Positions 35,435-46,490 of a stretch of DNA of 64,000 nucleotides are shown in pieces. Every line of letters begins with the position of its first letter. Position 1 is the first letter of the stretch. Both the position numbers and the translations under genes were made by a program. The DNA lies in the NCBI RefSeq assembly GCF_036884655.1, contig NC_088357.1:47322001-47386000 (forward strand). The letters run 5' to 3'. The notes beneath the pieces are model-generated. The model was given only the letters and a program-made list of their open reading frames with translations. It did not search any database and had not been told where the DNA came from. This DNA is from Musa acuminata AAA Group (Eukaryota; Streptophyta; Magnoliopsida; Zingiberales; Musaceae).

Positions 35435-36035
35435 TGTTTGGAAAAATTATTATAACGGAACAATTTTCTCTCATTGTATATCAAAATAGATTTTTCATCA
35501 AAATATTAATTTATTATTAAAAGTAAATATTAATCAGAACAGTATAAACAATAGAATAATGAATCTATCACAAAATAAAACACTAAAATTTTACGTGAAA
35601 AACTCAATGAAAAAAAAATCATAGGATTGTAGTCCACTTCAAATCTCCGCTATCACGAATAATAATAATAAGTTTACAATAAATCTTTTTCAAAATAAGT
35701 ATAGGATCACAATAATATTAAGAATATAGATCTTAGTTCAACAATAATATATCATCATCCCGTAGATGAATTTCATCAAAGTAAAAAGTTTTAGTCTTAT
35801 CAAGTAAAAAGCAGAAAGCAAATCATAGATCGGCACTATTAAAATTGTGAAGCTTGTTGTAAGGATTTTTTTTCATAAAATTTAGATCATGAAGTTTAAT
35901 CACTTGATCGTCTAATGAAAGCTTCAAAACGAAATTTAATCACTTGTTCATTCATCCGCCACCTCTTTAATAAATTAAATTAAACTCAATGCTCAAATCA
36001 TCCGATCCAAATCCACCTATGGGCTAGCCCCAACA
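35435..36035 (-). mobile_element. Solo LTR related to the copia family, target duplication GGTAT
   Basis: The 601-bp unit has TG...CA ends (plus-strand TGTTTGGAAA ... GCCCCAACA) and is flanked by GGTAT at 35430-35434 and 36036-36040. On the minus strand it begins TGTTGGGGCTAGCCC and carries diverged versions of landmarks of the copia LTR in the CslE intron: the GTGGACTAC stretch, GTTTTTCAC in place of GTTTTCCAC, and TATTATTATTCGTGATAG. No internal region is left. Confidence 0.82.
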
Positions 36036-36040
36036 GGTAT

Positions 36041-38473
36041 GAATCTCTGGTGTTGCTTCACATAACTCATCCCGAGTTGAAGATGCTACAAAATTGCATC
36101 AGGAGTATTTTGCCAGGTGTTTGTGATTCTTTGTCTCAAAGAGCTCAAGAACACGTGTTTAGCTCCAAGAGTCTCAGGTGCACAGAGATAATGCGAATAT
36201 TTCATTTTGAATGTGCATGCTTGTGTGGTGTCCAATCATCATCTATAGGTGAGACAAGGTGGCACCATGTCATTGCCTTGCTAAGTGAGCCCTTTGGCGT
36301 ATTATGCGCCACGTTTCAAACTTTAACTATTTTATTACCGTTTAACTGTGTACCACATGTCGTTTGACTGTTAAATCTAGTCATATTATTTGACCCCATT
36401 ATCCCATTATGCTTAGAAAAATAGTTTGCTCATACATAATTTGAGAACTTGAAAGCTATTTATTGTCTCAAAAGTAGTTTAGTTGATGTTGGATGCATAA
36501 CAAGTGTCAGCTATGGCACGATAAATTGTCTATATAGAAAGCATTAGATTCATGAGAAACATAAAGGTATTTGGGCATTCAAACCCTTATATAGGGAGTA
36601 TTAAATATATATGACCGCACGGGAGGGCATCGTGACATACCGAGTTGAAATGCCCATGTAAGAGTTGATGGATAAAAACATAAGAGCATCGATGCGTACT
36701 AACTTGAGTCACCCATATATAGAATGTCAAACACATGTAACATATGAGGGTCTAGAGTATGCCAACTTGTACCTCCTATGTAGGAGGTATTAGCAACCCA
36801 TGTAGTGCAAGTGCATGTGATATACAAAGGTATTAGGGCATGCCAATGGGTTTCTTAGATCCATGAGAGCATTTAGACATGCTAACTTCCCACTCATATA
36901 AAGGATGTTGGATCCATGAGATGCATGAGTGTGTCTAGGCATATTAACATGGGGGATGTTATATGCATGATACACACTAGAACATCTAGTTATGTCGATT
37001 TGAACCACTCGTGTAGTTGGTGTGAGATACATAAGACATAAGAGAACAATGGGGCATGTCGAGTTGAACTGCACAAGTAAGGGAGTCAAGAATGTATACT
37101 AAAACAACTTATTTAGGGGGGATCCAAAACATTAAGTTGTTGGTGTGAGCTAACTTGAATCACCTACATAAGATATGTGAGGGTATCAGGGTATGCCAAT
37201 TTGAATTACTCATTTAGGACTATTAGATACTCATTTAGGACTATTAGATACATATCAATATTAGGGAGAAACAACATTAACCACCCATTTAAGGGATGTA
37301 AAATACATATAATGCATGAGACCATTGGGACATACCAACTTTAATCTCTCGTATAGTATATCTGAGTGTCAAACACACATATGATATTGGGGTATGTATT
37401 ACTAAAACAACTTATCTAGGGGGGATCGAACACATGAGGTTGTTGGTTTGAGCTAACTTAAATCACCTACATAAGTGTGAGGGTATGCCAATTTGAATTG
37501 CTCATGTAGGACTATTAGATGCATATCGATATTAGGAAGAAACAACATTAACTACCCATTTAATGGATATAAAATACATACAATGCATGAGAGCGTTAGG
37601 ACATGCCAACTTCGCATATCGAGTGTCAAACACATATATTGTGTTGTCACATGATCATTGGTTGGCGCTCAAATGGCCCTCCAAGTGATTTACTCCTTTC
37701 AACAACTTAATAAATAGCTAGTTATGGGATCATTTTGATATATTAAAATTTAAAACAAGTGGTTTTGGTTCCAAACTGGAAACAAAATCGAAACTATCAG
37801 TTTGGCAAATGAAATCATTTGATCCTAAACCAAAACCGTAATTACCTGAAGCTAGTTCGGTTCTAGTTTCAAATTTGGTAAACTCAAAATCGTCTATTAT
37901 GGAACTATGGATGACATCAAGGTGTGCTAAATTAAAACACTATAGTAGGGAGTATTAGATGCATGAGGTGCATGAGTACGTCGAGTTATAATGACTTGAT
38001 ACATTCATGTAGAAACACAAGAACATTAAGACATGCTAACTTAAACTACTCATGCAGGGAGGTTTTAGATGTCGAGTATACCGACATGAACTATCATTAT
38101 CATTATTGAGGTTGTTGGACACAAGAAATGCATGAGTGCTTTCAAACTTGCCAACTTGAATCATAAAGTTTAAGATACTAATTCATCAGCTAATTTGAGC
38201 TCACAGGGAATTCTTGTCACCTTCTCCTTCGTGCTCTTACCATCATCTCGATGTTCCGAAGCCAAACCATCAAATCAAGCAAAATGGTGTAAGATCAAAA
38301 GGACAAATCCAGAAAATGGTTAAGGGGACTATGCAATCAGACAGACGTAAACTTCGTCTGTGATGTCACCTTATTGAGTCGAATCCACGAAACTACAATC
38401 GTAATTCTACTAAACCTTCCCATATAAGAGTTTAATTTGCCCACCACATGAAGCTTCTCTCCGAGACTCCAAT
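36041..38473. repeat. Degenerate minisatellite-like block between CslE and the OMT
   Basis: From about 36540 to 38190 the sequence is built from diverged repeats carrying CATGCCAACTTGAA, CACCCATGTAGG, GTATTAGATGCATGAG and GAGGGTATTAGG, at a spacing of roughly 70-85 bp. The block includes a roughly 300-bp direct duplication (37098-37390 and 37401-37645) and a perfect 21-bp tandem pair (37207-37248). About 37650-37910 is not part of the pattern. From 36041 to 36540 nothing is recognised. Confidence 0.65.
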
Positions 38474-39842
38474 TTACTTGGTGAACTCCAACACCGACAT
38501 ACCCGCAAACGTAGCAGCAGCATTGAATCCGGCGAAGCTGGCTTCCGTTGCCAAGGCCCGGAACTCCTCCTCAGTTCTCTCCTTCCCTCCGATGCAGTGA
38601 GCCAACATGACGAGGTCCAACTGGAAGACGAATTGGGCTTGTGCAGTTGCCGCCGGAGTCACCGGACGGATGTATTCCACCACCAACACCTTCCCATTCT
38701 CCGGGAGACTCTTCCGGCAATTCTTCAGCAACGTCACACAGAGATCGTCACTCCAATCATGAAGAATCCACTGCACCCTCAGAATCACTCGTCGTTAGCA
38801 TTTTTGGAAACCAATGCTCAATCAATAAAAGTCTACGTCGACATAACCTTCAAGAAAATGGCGTCTCCAGAGGGAACACTGTCGAACATGTCTCCACTGA
38901 CGTGCTGCACTCCTGCAACCAAACCATACCACGAAAGAATGATTAGACTCCTGTTGATGATGATTACAGAGACTGATGGAAACGCACCTGGAATAGGTTG
39001 TGCGGTGGAGATGACATGGGGGAGGTCGAAGTTGATGCCCTTGACGTGGGGGTGCTGGGAGGTGATCATGCGGAGGGTGGCGCCGTCATTGCCGCCGACA
39101 TCGACGAGCACGTTGATCCCAGCGAAGCCGTTGTAGTTGCGGAGCAGCTGCTTGATCATGATGCCGGAGTGGCTCAGCATCCCCTCGTTGAACACCTTAC
39201 TGAACCGTGGATCGGTGCCCATGTACTCGAACGCCGACATGCCGTAGGCGGCCTCCACAGGGTGAACACCGCCCAACAACGATTCCTTTACGTGGTGCCT
39301 GCCATCAAAAACTTTAACTAAGAAAGACTATCCAAATAAATTAAAATTTCAATATACTATCTTAAAAAATCATAAAGTTTCTATTAAATCATGAAAAAAA
39401 AATCATAAATTTAATATCATATTTCGACGCACCATATATCGATGTTGATCTTGTCGTGCTCCAACAAAGCATACTTCGCTATAGAGGCATCCTCGTTCGT
39501 AGTCAAGTACTTGCAGACGGGCGTCATGCTGTACTTCCGCAAACTGCGACCATCGGCGGAGACGACGGTGCAGGTGATGACATCGTTGGCAGCGAGTAAG
39601 CAGAGAAGCCGGTCCACCCAGTTGGCCGCCTGCGGGTTCTTGGCCGGCAGCTGGGCAGCGATTTCCTCCGCGCTCAGTGCACCGCCTGGGCCAGCTCCGA
39701 CGATGATCTCGAATAGGCCGAGCTCGATGGCCACCTTGAGGGTCATGGGGAAGATGACGACCGACGACAGTTGCAGTGCGCGCTGGCATGCCTCTTCCTC
39801 CTCCTCGGGGGTCAACCGCAGCACCTCCTTCATGGCCGCCAT
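38474..39842 (-). CDS. COMT-like plant O-methyltransferase, four exons, intact
   Basis: Exons on the minus strand: 39842-39433, 39298-38988, 38912-38848, 38770-38474, all GT-AG and in frame; 1083 nt, 360 aa, the normal COMT length. It is a SAM-dependent methyltransferase of small phenolics in the cytosol. The N-terminal dimerisation domain (residues 1-110) has [20 protein letters not shown]; the SAM-binding loop is VDVGGNDG (about 202-209), where most relatives have VDVGGGTG; then [20 protein letters not shown] and the catalytic His266 in WILHDWSD, with the family glutamates in VVEYI and [10 protein letters not shown]. The start ATG at 39842 is the first of two nearby (MAAMKE). The substrate cannot be told from sequence: caffeic acid, flavonoids and others are all possible. 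No neighbour suggests a cluster. Confidence 0.9.
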
Positions 39843-40850
39843 TAGGAGTTTGCTATCACAGGACGAGTACGTGATCTGTGTGTTTAGGTGGAGGAGAGCG
39901 AGGAGGTTCGTGCTGACTTTATAGTGTGCTAATAATCCTCCAAAGAATTCAATTGAATCTTATCTCCTTAATATTAAATCTTGCTAAACGACGCATATAC
40001 TCCATATACAGAATGTTTTTGGCATCCTAATTATGTTGAGTAGGTTAGCATACATGACACAGTTATAATCCGATCGTCTATAGCTTTATTAACGGTATAC
40101 CTGTTTCGAATAATAAGTAAAAATTGATTTTTGTAGAACCCAATTATTATGGAGAGAGCATTATAACCTTCCCATGCGATACATATGGTCAAGACAAAAT
40201 ATGCATTGGATTTGGATGGACTCTTTATAATTTACTTTTGTTGAAATTAAATATGTTCATTGTATCAAGAGGAAAAATACATTAAGAGGATAATATAAAT
40301 TAACTACTATTTTTGAAAGAGTTTTTTTGGAAACAGTGATTCATATTAAATGTAACGAATATAATATATATATGGATGTTATATAAATTACATGTGTTGG
40401 GTCATGAAATATAGAAAGTTTTTGACCGAAACATATAATATTTTGCCTTCTCCTATTCTTCCTTTGTGTGATAGCTCTAACACTTCTCCCTATCTAGTTC
40501 AATACCTTCTTCAGGTAACCTTGCTTAAACCAACTTACCATTTATTCGTTATATGTCGATCATTCACTAATTTGATTGAGACAAAAAGAAAACTTTGATA
40601 TATACTTGCTATCTCTCTTCTCTTGCTTATTTAGTTATTGTACACTTGATTAGTTTGTAAAATATTTTAAATAACCAATTTTATCCCCCACTTGGTGCCA
40701 TTTGGTTTCACTTCACCATAGACCCTCTTGAGTTGATAGACTCCATCATTCTCTTCCAAATAACCTCTTAGGTAAATCTTTAAAAATTATTGACATAATT
40801 GTTAAAGGAGACCGAGGCAAAATCACTCTCATATCATTATGTACTTCTTT
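39843..40850. other. Spacer upstream of the OMT
   Basis: AT-rich. It contains the OMT promoter (minus strand); nothing else is recognised. Confidence 0.5.
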
Positions 40851-43225
40851 GCTCCCTGGTTCTTCCCTTCCTCCCAAGCCTCTTTTGCCTCATCAACTAC
40901 TAAACTAGCAATCACCAGTTCATCAGAGTAGGCCGACAATCACTCCCTCAACTACCTACCCTCCTCGATGGCCTTGCCTAGCTGCCAGCAAGCATCCTTC
41001 AACTCCTAGCATAGGACTTAGACCTGCTCCTAAGCCTCTACCACACTCTCTACAGCCTCATCTTCAACGACAGTCAATGTGTCCCAAGCCTCCTCCACCT
41101 ATGCCTTGACTTCTTCAGTACAACAGATAGCCAAACCTAGGTCCAAGGATAGTTCAAAGGTCTCAACCTCCACTCTCCTGAATGCTTTCGCGATGCGTTT
41201 CTCTACCTCCTCGACTTGAAGGTGGGTCCAAGTCAACTATGAGGATAACTCTATAACTCGAGTCTCTGCCATCCTCCTCTCTTCTTCAGGCCGCTTTGCC
41301 TAAGCCCGCTAGGCGGAGTTGGCCTCAGAGAATTGGCTGATCAATGCGTCCACATCCCACAAACGGTCAACAAGCACCGTCATGTAGTGATGGTGCTGCA
41401 GGTGCAAGATGGTTAAAGAATAAGTCCAAAGAAAATAACAAATATGCTCAAGGGGCCTGACTAGGACTTCATTACGAGAGTAGAGGTCGTCCAGTACCCC
41501 TGGCAAGCAATTGTATATTATGCCAGCCAAGGTGGGGCTGAGCAAACCCCGACAATAAGTGGTGGCCAGCTTGGCCTTCTCCCGTAGTCATTGGTCCTTG
41601 GGCAACCCCTCCTAATGCGACTTCAAGGGGGCGCTCGAGGATGGAGCCAAGCGGCCGAGCATAGTGGAAACTGACGATTTGAATGTGAGGAAGCTCTAGT
41701 CCAACAAAGGATTAGTAGATAGAGGATGCGGAGGTACGACCTAAGGGCCTTTGGTGGCGTCATCCTCCCAGGGGGTGGAGGGCTCCTTAGCTGCCTCCTC
41801 ACGTGATGACACCATCGTAGGTGGACCCAAAGATGGGCCCAAAGAAGCTACATGAGGATCCTCCCTCACCGGAGATAATTGCAGGTTAGGGACTTCCTTA
41901 GTAGATGGCTCCATATGTGGAATAATGACCACGGGAGATGGAGCATTGTGGGGCTAGAGTAGCGATATTGGTTTCCCGGAGGCAACCTCTCAGATGGCTC
42001 TAGGGTCAGCCCAAGTAGTGGCCCTAGAGAAGTGACAACAATAAGATCCGGACCCCCAATTGAGGGCCATATAAGAGAGACGAGGGGTGGCCAGTGAGAG
42101 GCCCCTGCCCCTCAGGTGATCCTAGCCCAAGAGACGAAGCCACCTCTACCTTCACGAGCAGTGGTTTTGGGGGCTCAATAGGGCCCCCTGATGCCTCTTT
42201 TGGGGGCTAAGGCGTACAACATCATGCTTATCTAAGGACCTCGAAAAAGTCAAAACCCTTGCAAGGGGTTGTAGGTCCCCCTTGAACAGGTCGACGCCAA
42301 CCTTCGAACTTCTAAAGGCCCCAATAGGAGGGCCACAAAAGGAGCCCTAGGCCCACGATGGTCGCTCAACCGTCGATAGGCCCTCGTTGGGCCCCGAGAA
42401 GGGAGTAGAAGGGCACCGCCTCTTCAACTCCCAAAGATTCATACCTGCCAAGTGTCCACAGAGCAAGGGTCAAAGACAAATAAAAAAGAGCCAGAAAAGA
42501 AAAAAAATGACCATACCAAATGGGGCTGGAGGAGAGGTGGCCTCCACCGAATAGGCTTCCTCCTCACGCTCCATGGCCCCAGATGAGAAGAACCCCTATA
42601 TCTTGTCTAGGGCCTCGCCTTTGCTCGGAGATAGAGAAGGCAGTGTGTTGTCTATGATATGTGCTGCCCAAGCCACTAAGAAGCCCCAATCTTGGCTTTC
42701 GTTGACGATGAAGAAGTGCCTCCTCTACCCCTTACTATAGAAGATCACTCCGCTTATCTTAAACCTCGCACAGGGTGACAGGTAGTAACTACTTAGCCCT
42801 TGACTTAGTCGAAAACACTAGCAAAAGAGGTCCCAAGATGACACCACCTGCACGTCATCGCATGCCTTGAGGAAGAACCTCAAGAAACACCAAGAATTTG
42901 GTGTCATATGGGAAGGCAAAATTTGATAATATCCCAAACAATAAGCCATCACTGGAGGAATAGGGAGGCGTAACCCCGCCTCCACAGCATCAATGGAGAG
43001 ACAGAATCACCGAAGAGTTGATGGAAAGGGCAAACCTCGTCCCTAAGGATAGACAGAACAAACTCTGATGGAATCCGGAAGCAATTGCATAGTGCCTTTA
43101 ACTACTACGAGGTAACCACAGAACTATAGTCGTGAGCCTCCTTCATTTGCACTAGGTCTCATAGGACCATGAGAGTCTCTGAAGGTTCGCTCCTCACATA
43201 TAAAAAGCTCACCTGAACCACCTAC
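40850..43225 (-). pseudogene. Decayed gypsy-type gag-like protein (Transposase_28-type)
   Basis: On the minus strand, 42985-42641 reads EAGLRLPIPPVMAYCLGYYQ, then MTPNSWCFLRFFLKACDD, and later FKISGVIFYSKG, RRHFFIVNESQDWGF. This is the plan of the plant Putative gypsy-type transposon domain (AGLRLPL...P-SW--L--F...K-WK-RFF-V). It has two stops (after WDLFC, and within SKG-RRH) and a frameshift upstream. Further along the minus strand (about 41545-41100) lies a Glu/Arg-rich, coiled-coil-like stretch with several stops, as in the C-terminal half of such proteins. No LTR pair or pol could be linked to it. Confidence 0.65.
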
Positions 43226-44055
43226 CATATGTGTATAATCCTCTAGGCCCAATATCGAACTAGCCATGAGTCATACCTATCAAAACTCTTTCTAACTCAG
43301 TAAATTATCATCTCTTATAATAATTCACTTGACTCATCGACTACAGATGTACTACGCCACAGTCCATAGACGATATAGGAGAATCTAATTCATTAGACAT
43401 ATCTATCTTCAGTTACCATATATCTATAATCCCTCATCTATCTAATATCTCAAATATCGTACACTAAGCATGATGCTATTAGGCCTATATAGTTTCTACT
43501 CGAGTCTTGCTCTAATTGGATTCTTCCGGAGAACTCTTTCTCTCTCAATCTGAATAACCCTAGCCATGGATTTGTGAGTAAGAATACATAGGATATTCCT
43601 CTCATGACACTGAGAGCAGATGATTCTCTATTGACACTCAATTGCCCTCATAAGATTGGTTACCACTTCTGATGATCGGTTGTGCTAGATCTAGAACCTC
43701 TAGACCTATAAGTTTGATATTAAAGAGCAGAGTACTCATATAGGGCATCCTTGGTGTTTCAAGTCTAAGGACCAAACACACAATTAGGACCATCGAATCG
43801 TTGTATGACAATAAGGTATCATTAAACATCTAGTATTCTATGAGCGGATCAATTAGTGAACTCATTCTCCAATGAGCACAAGTACTATATCCCTAGTGTC
43901 CCCACACGAGAAGTTATGAGACCAACCGCCTCTATCATATGGATTGGGTATATAGCATATTAGTCTGTCTAGTTATCTCGATGTCTCTCTCGAGTAACCT
44001 ACGATCAAGATTTTTAGAGTATATATTTAAAGATAAGTCGGTCTCATTATCATGA
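43225..44055 (-). mobile_element. Truncated copia-type LTR copy, inverted
   Basis: Read on the minus strand it matches the plus-strand LTR copy found at 44060-44310 plus 53208-53980: GGTTACTCGAGAGAGACATC, then GACACTAGGGATA, CATTGGAGAATGAGTTCACT, GAGGGCAATTGAGTGTC, GATATTGGGCCTAGAGG. It is cut off at 43225, so the last third is missing. Confidence 0.75.
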
Positions 44056-44310
44056 TATTTGCTAGTGATAGGTGTCTTGTAAGCCAATCACGTGAGTGAT
44101 GACACGTGTGACTTGACTTGCTTATTATTATTATTTGACATTTGATCACTTTATATTAATTGTTGCACATACGCATATATATTGTGATGTCCTTAGATCT
44201 GTGCAATGAGAATCAGATCATGATGAGATCACGATAATGAGACCAATTTACCTTTAAACACAAACCCTAAGTAATCCCAATCATATGTTACTCGAGAGAG
44301 ACATCGAGAT

Positions 44311-46445
44311 TGTCACATCTTGGATTTTTTTTTTTTTTTATCTTTCCACATATTTAGGCCAAATAGATAAACATCACTTTATTCATCATTCATAAACATT
44401 TATTACAATTCATTTATCCATCGAATCATAAATAGAATAATAAACATGGTGATGTTAACTTCAAAAGTCATCCAAGTGGCTCTACCTAGCGGTAGAGGAA
44501 GGTCCGCTCTCCACTGGAATCTGATTTAGTACTAGAGGGAGGCTGCTTTAAAAATTAAAAACAAAGAAAATTCAGCAATGCTGAGTAGGAACCCCAAAAA
44601 TTAACTCAAAATGTATATATGATCAAAATTCAATCAATCATCTCATTGGCGTATATCAAATACCCGAAGGAGCACTCCCCCAACAGCGGATGGAGAGGCT
44701 TTACCCTACGGGATGAGTTTATGTTCTCCCAACAGCGGATGGAGGCAAACTCATATCACACTCCCAACAGCGGATGGAGTGGTGTCCCACACCCGCCAAA
44801 GTGGAGAAACATTCCTCCCAACAGCGGATGGAGTGGTGTCCCACACCCGCCAAAGTGGAGAAACATTCCTCCCAATAGCGGATGGAGAAACCGTCTAGCC
44901 GCCACGTCTGACGGCCTGCTAATCCCCGAAGGGAATCGCCGTACCTGCTCTCGGCAGGAAAATAATATAATATCATACTGGTCATGTCCATTTCGGGATA
45001 AAATAACATATTTAAAATGTCTCTTTCAAATATCATCAATATCAAGTAATATAAATTAGCCCTTAATTAACTTGAACTCTAGTTTAATCGATTCAATTGA
45101 ACTCGATTTACTAGAGCCTAACTGAACTGATCTCTAATCCTTATTTAACTGGTCTGGAACCACCCTAGACTAGTATAATTTAGACTAGATTAAGTTCAAT
45201 TTAGGATAAACTAACTTGAATAAGTCAATCAATTCGGAATCACCCTGAATTGATCTAGACTAATCAAGTCTAGTTTAGTTCAATCAATATTTGGGCTCAA
45301 GTTCAATAATAATATTGGGCTAGATTGAGCCGGTTCATCTACTGGTCATGTGTATTATACATGATTGAGCATGCATTACACAAAACTAGCCCAGCCCTGG
45401 CCCATGGACTAGTCATGTGCGTCGTATGTGATCGCCCATAATGGTTGGGCTGGGGTAGCCTACGGGCCAAGGCCTGACCCGTGGGTTGGGCCTGGCCTAT
45501 GAGCAATTTCATTCCAATTAATATCCAATTTCATATCATAGCATATACCCATTAACAATATAAATAAAAACATAATAATGCATTAAAAGATAGATGAGGA
45601 GAAAAACTTTAATACAAAGAAATAACATTCTAAATTTGACTAAAAATCATAAGACATTAAAAGAGGGACCGAAAGATAAGTTTTAATACAAGGAAATAGC
45701 CTTCTACATTCAAATAAAAATCATGTTTTCAACACATATAAAATTTCAACATATTCTAGTCATATTTTAAATCATTCAGAATACTATATTTTATATTTCA
45801 AATCAAAGAATATCAAAAAGGATTTTAGATAACATATTTTAATCTAACAAGATTTTAATCCAGATAAGATTAAAGATAAACTGTAATACAGGAAATATCA
45901 TATAAAACAAATATATTTTTAACATATTTAACTCTATCTCTATAATAAAAACCTTAATCATGGGTCAAAGAATATTATGAAAACTTTAACTAATTACTTT
46001 AATGCAAAAATTTTGACATTTAAATAATTGATACATATTTTTCAAACTATAAAACTTTCAACATTTAAAGAAACAAAATAAAAGCTAAAACTTTTAAATT
46101 TAATAAAGGTAGGGAAACCTATATCTTGTCAACAGGGTGTAACTCCTCGTTCCTCCCGTTGATAGGCTTGACTAGGTGAGGAATGAAGGAGAGAAATCCA
46201 TCCCTTTAAACAGGAGGAGGTGAGCCTCTATTAAGGAAAATTTATTTTAATTTTCGTATTTATTTAATATAAATTATTTTCATTTAATATATTAACAAAT
46301 ATGATATCATCATATTTGGAATACTTAATAGTTATTTCCTTAATTCATATCAACAAACAAGGAAGTAGATTAAGATTTCCTTAAATTATAATAACAAGTA
46401 AGGAAAGAAAATCAATTCCTAACTTAAATATTTGATGTTGTTACA
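44311..46445 (-). repeat. 3' LTR of the gypsy element (2135 bp)
   Basis: Plus-strand ends TGTCACATCTTGG ... GATGTTGTTACA. It carries two extra 54-bp units (44763-44870) compared with the other LTR. Confidence 0.93.
44763..44870. repeat. Two 54-bp tandem units inside the LTR
   Basis: Each unit begins CCCAACAGCGGATGGAGTGG and ends GAGAAACATTCCT (44763-44816 and 44817-44870). The short motif CCCAACAGCGGATGGA recurs further upstream in both LTRs. Confidence 0.9.
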
Positions 46446-46490
46446 TTTCTCCCCTCCTATAGGAAATTTGGTCCCCAAATTTAGTTTTCC

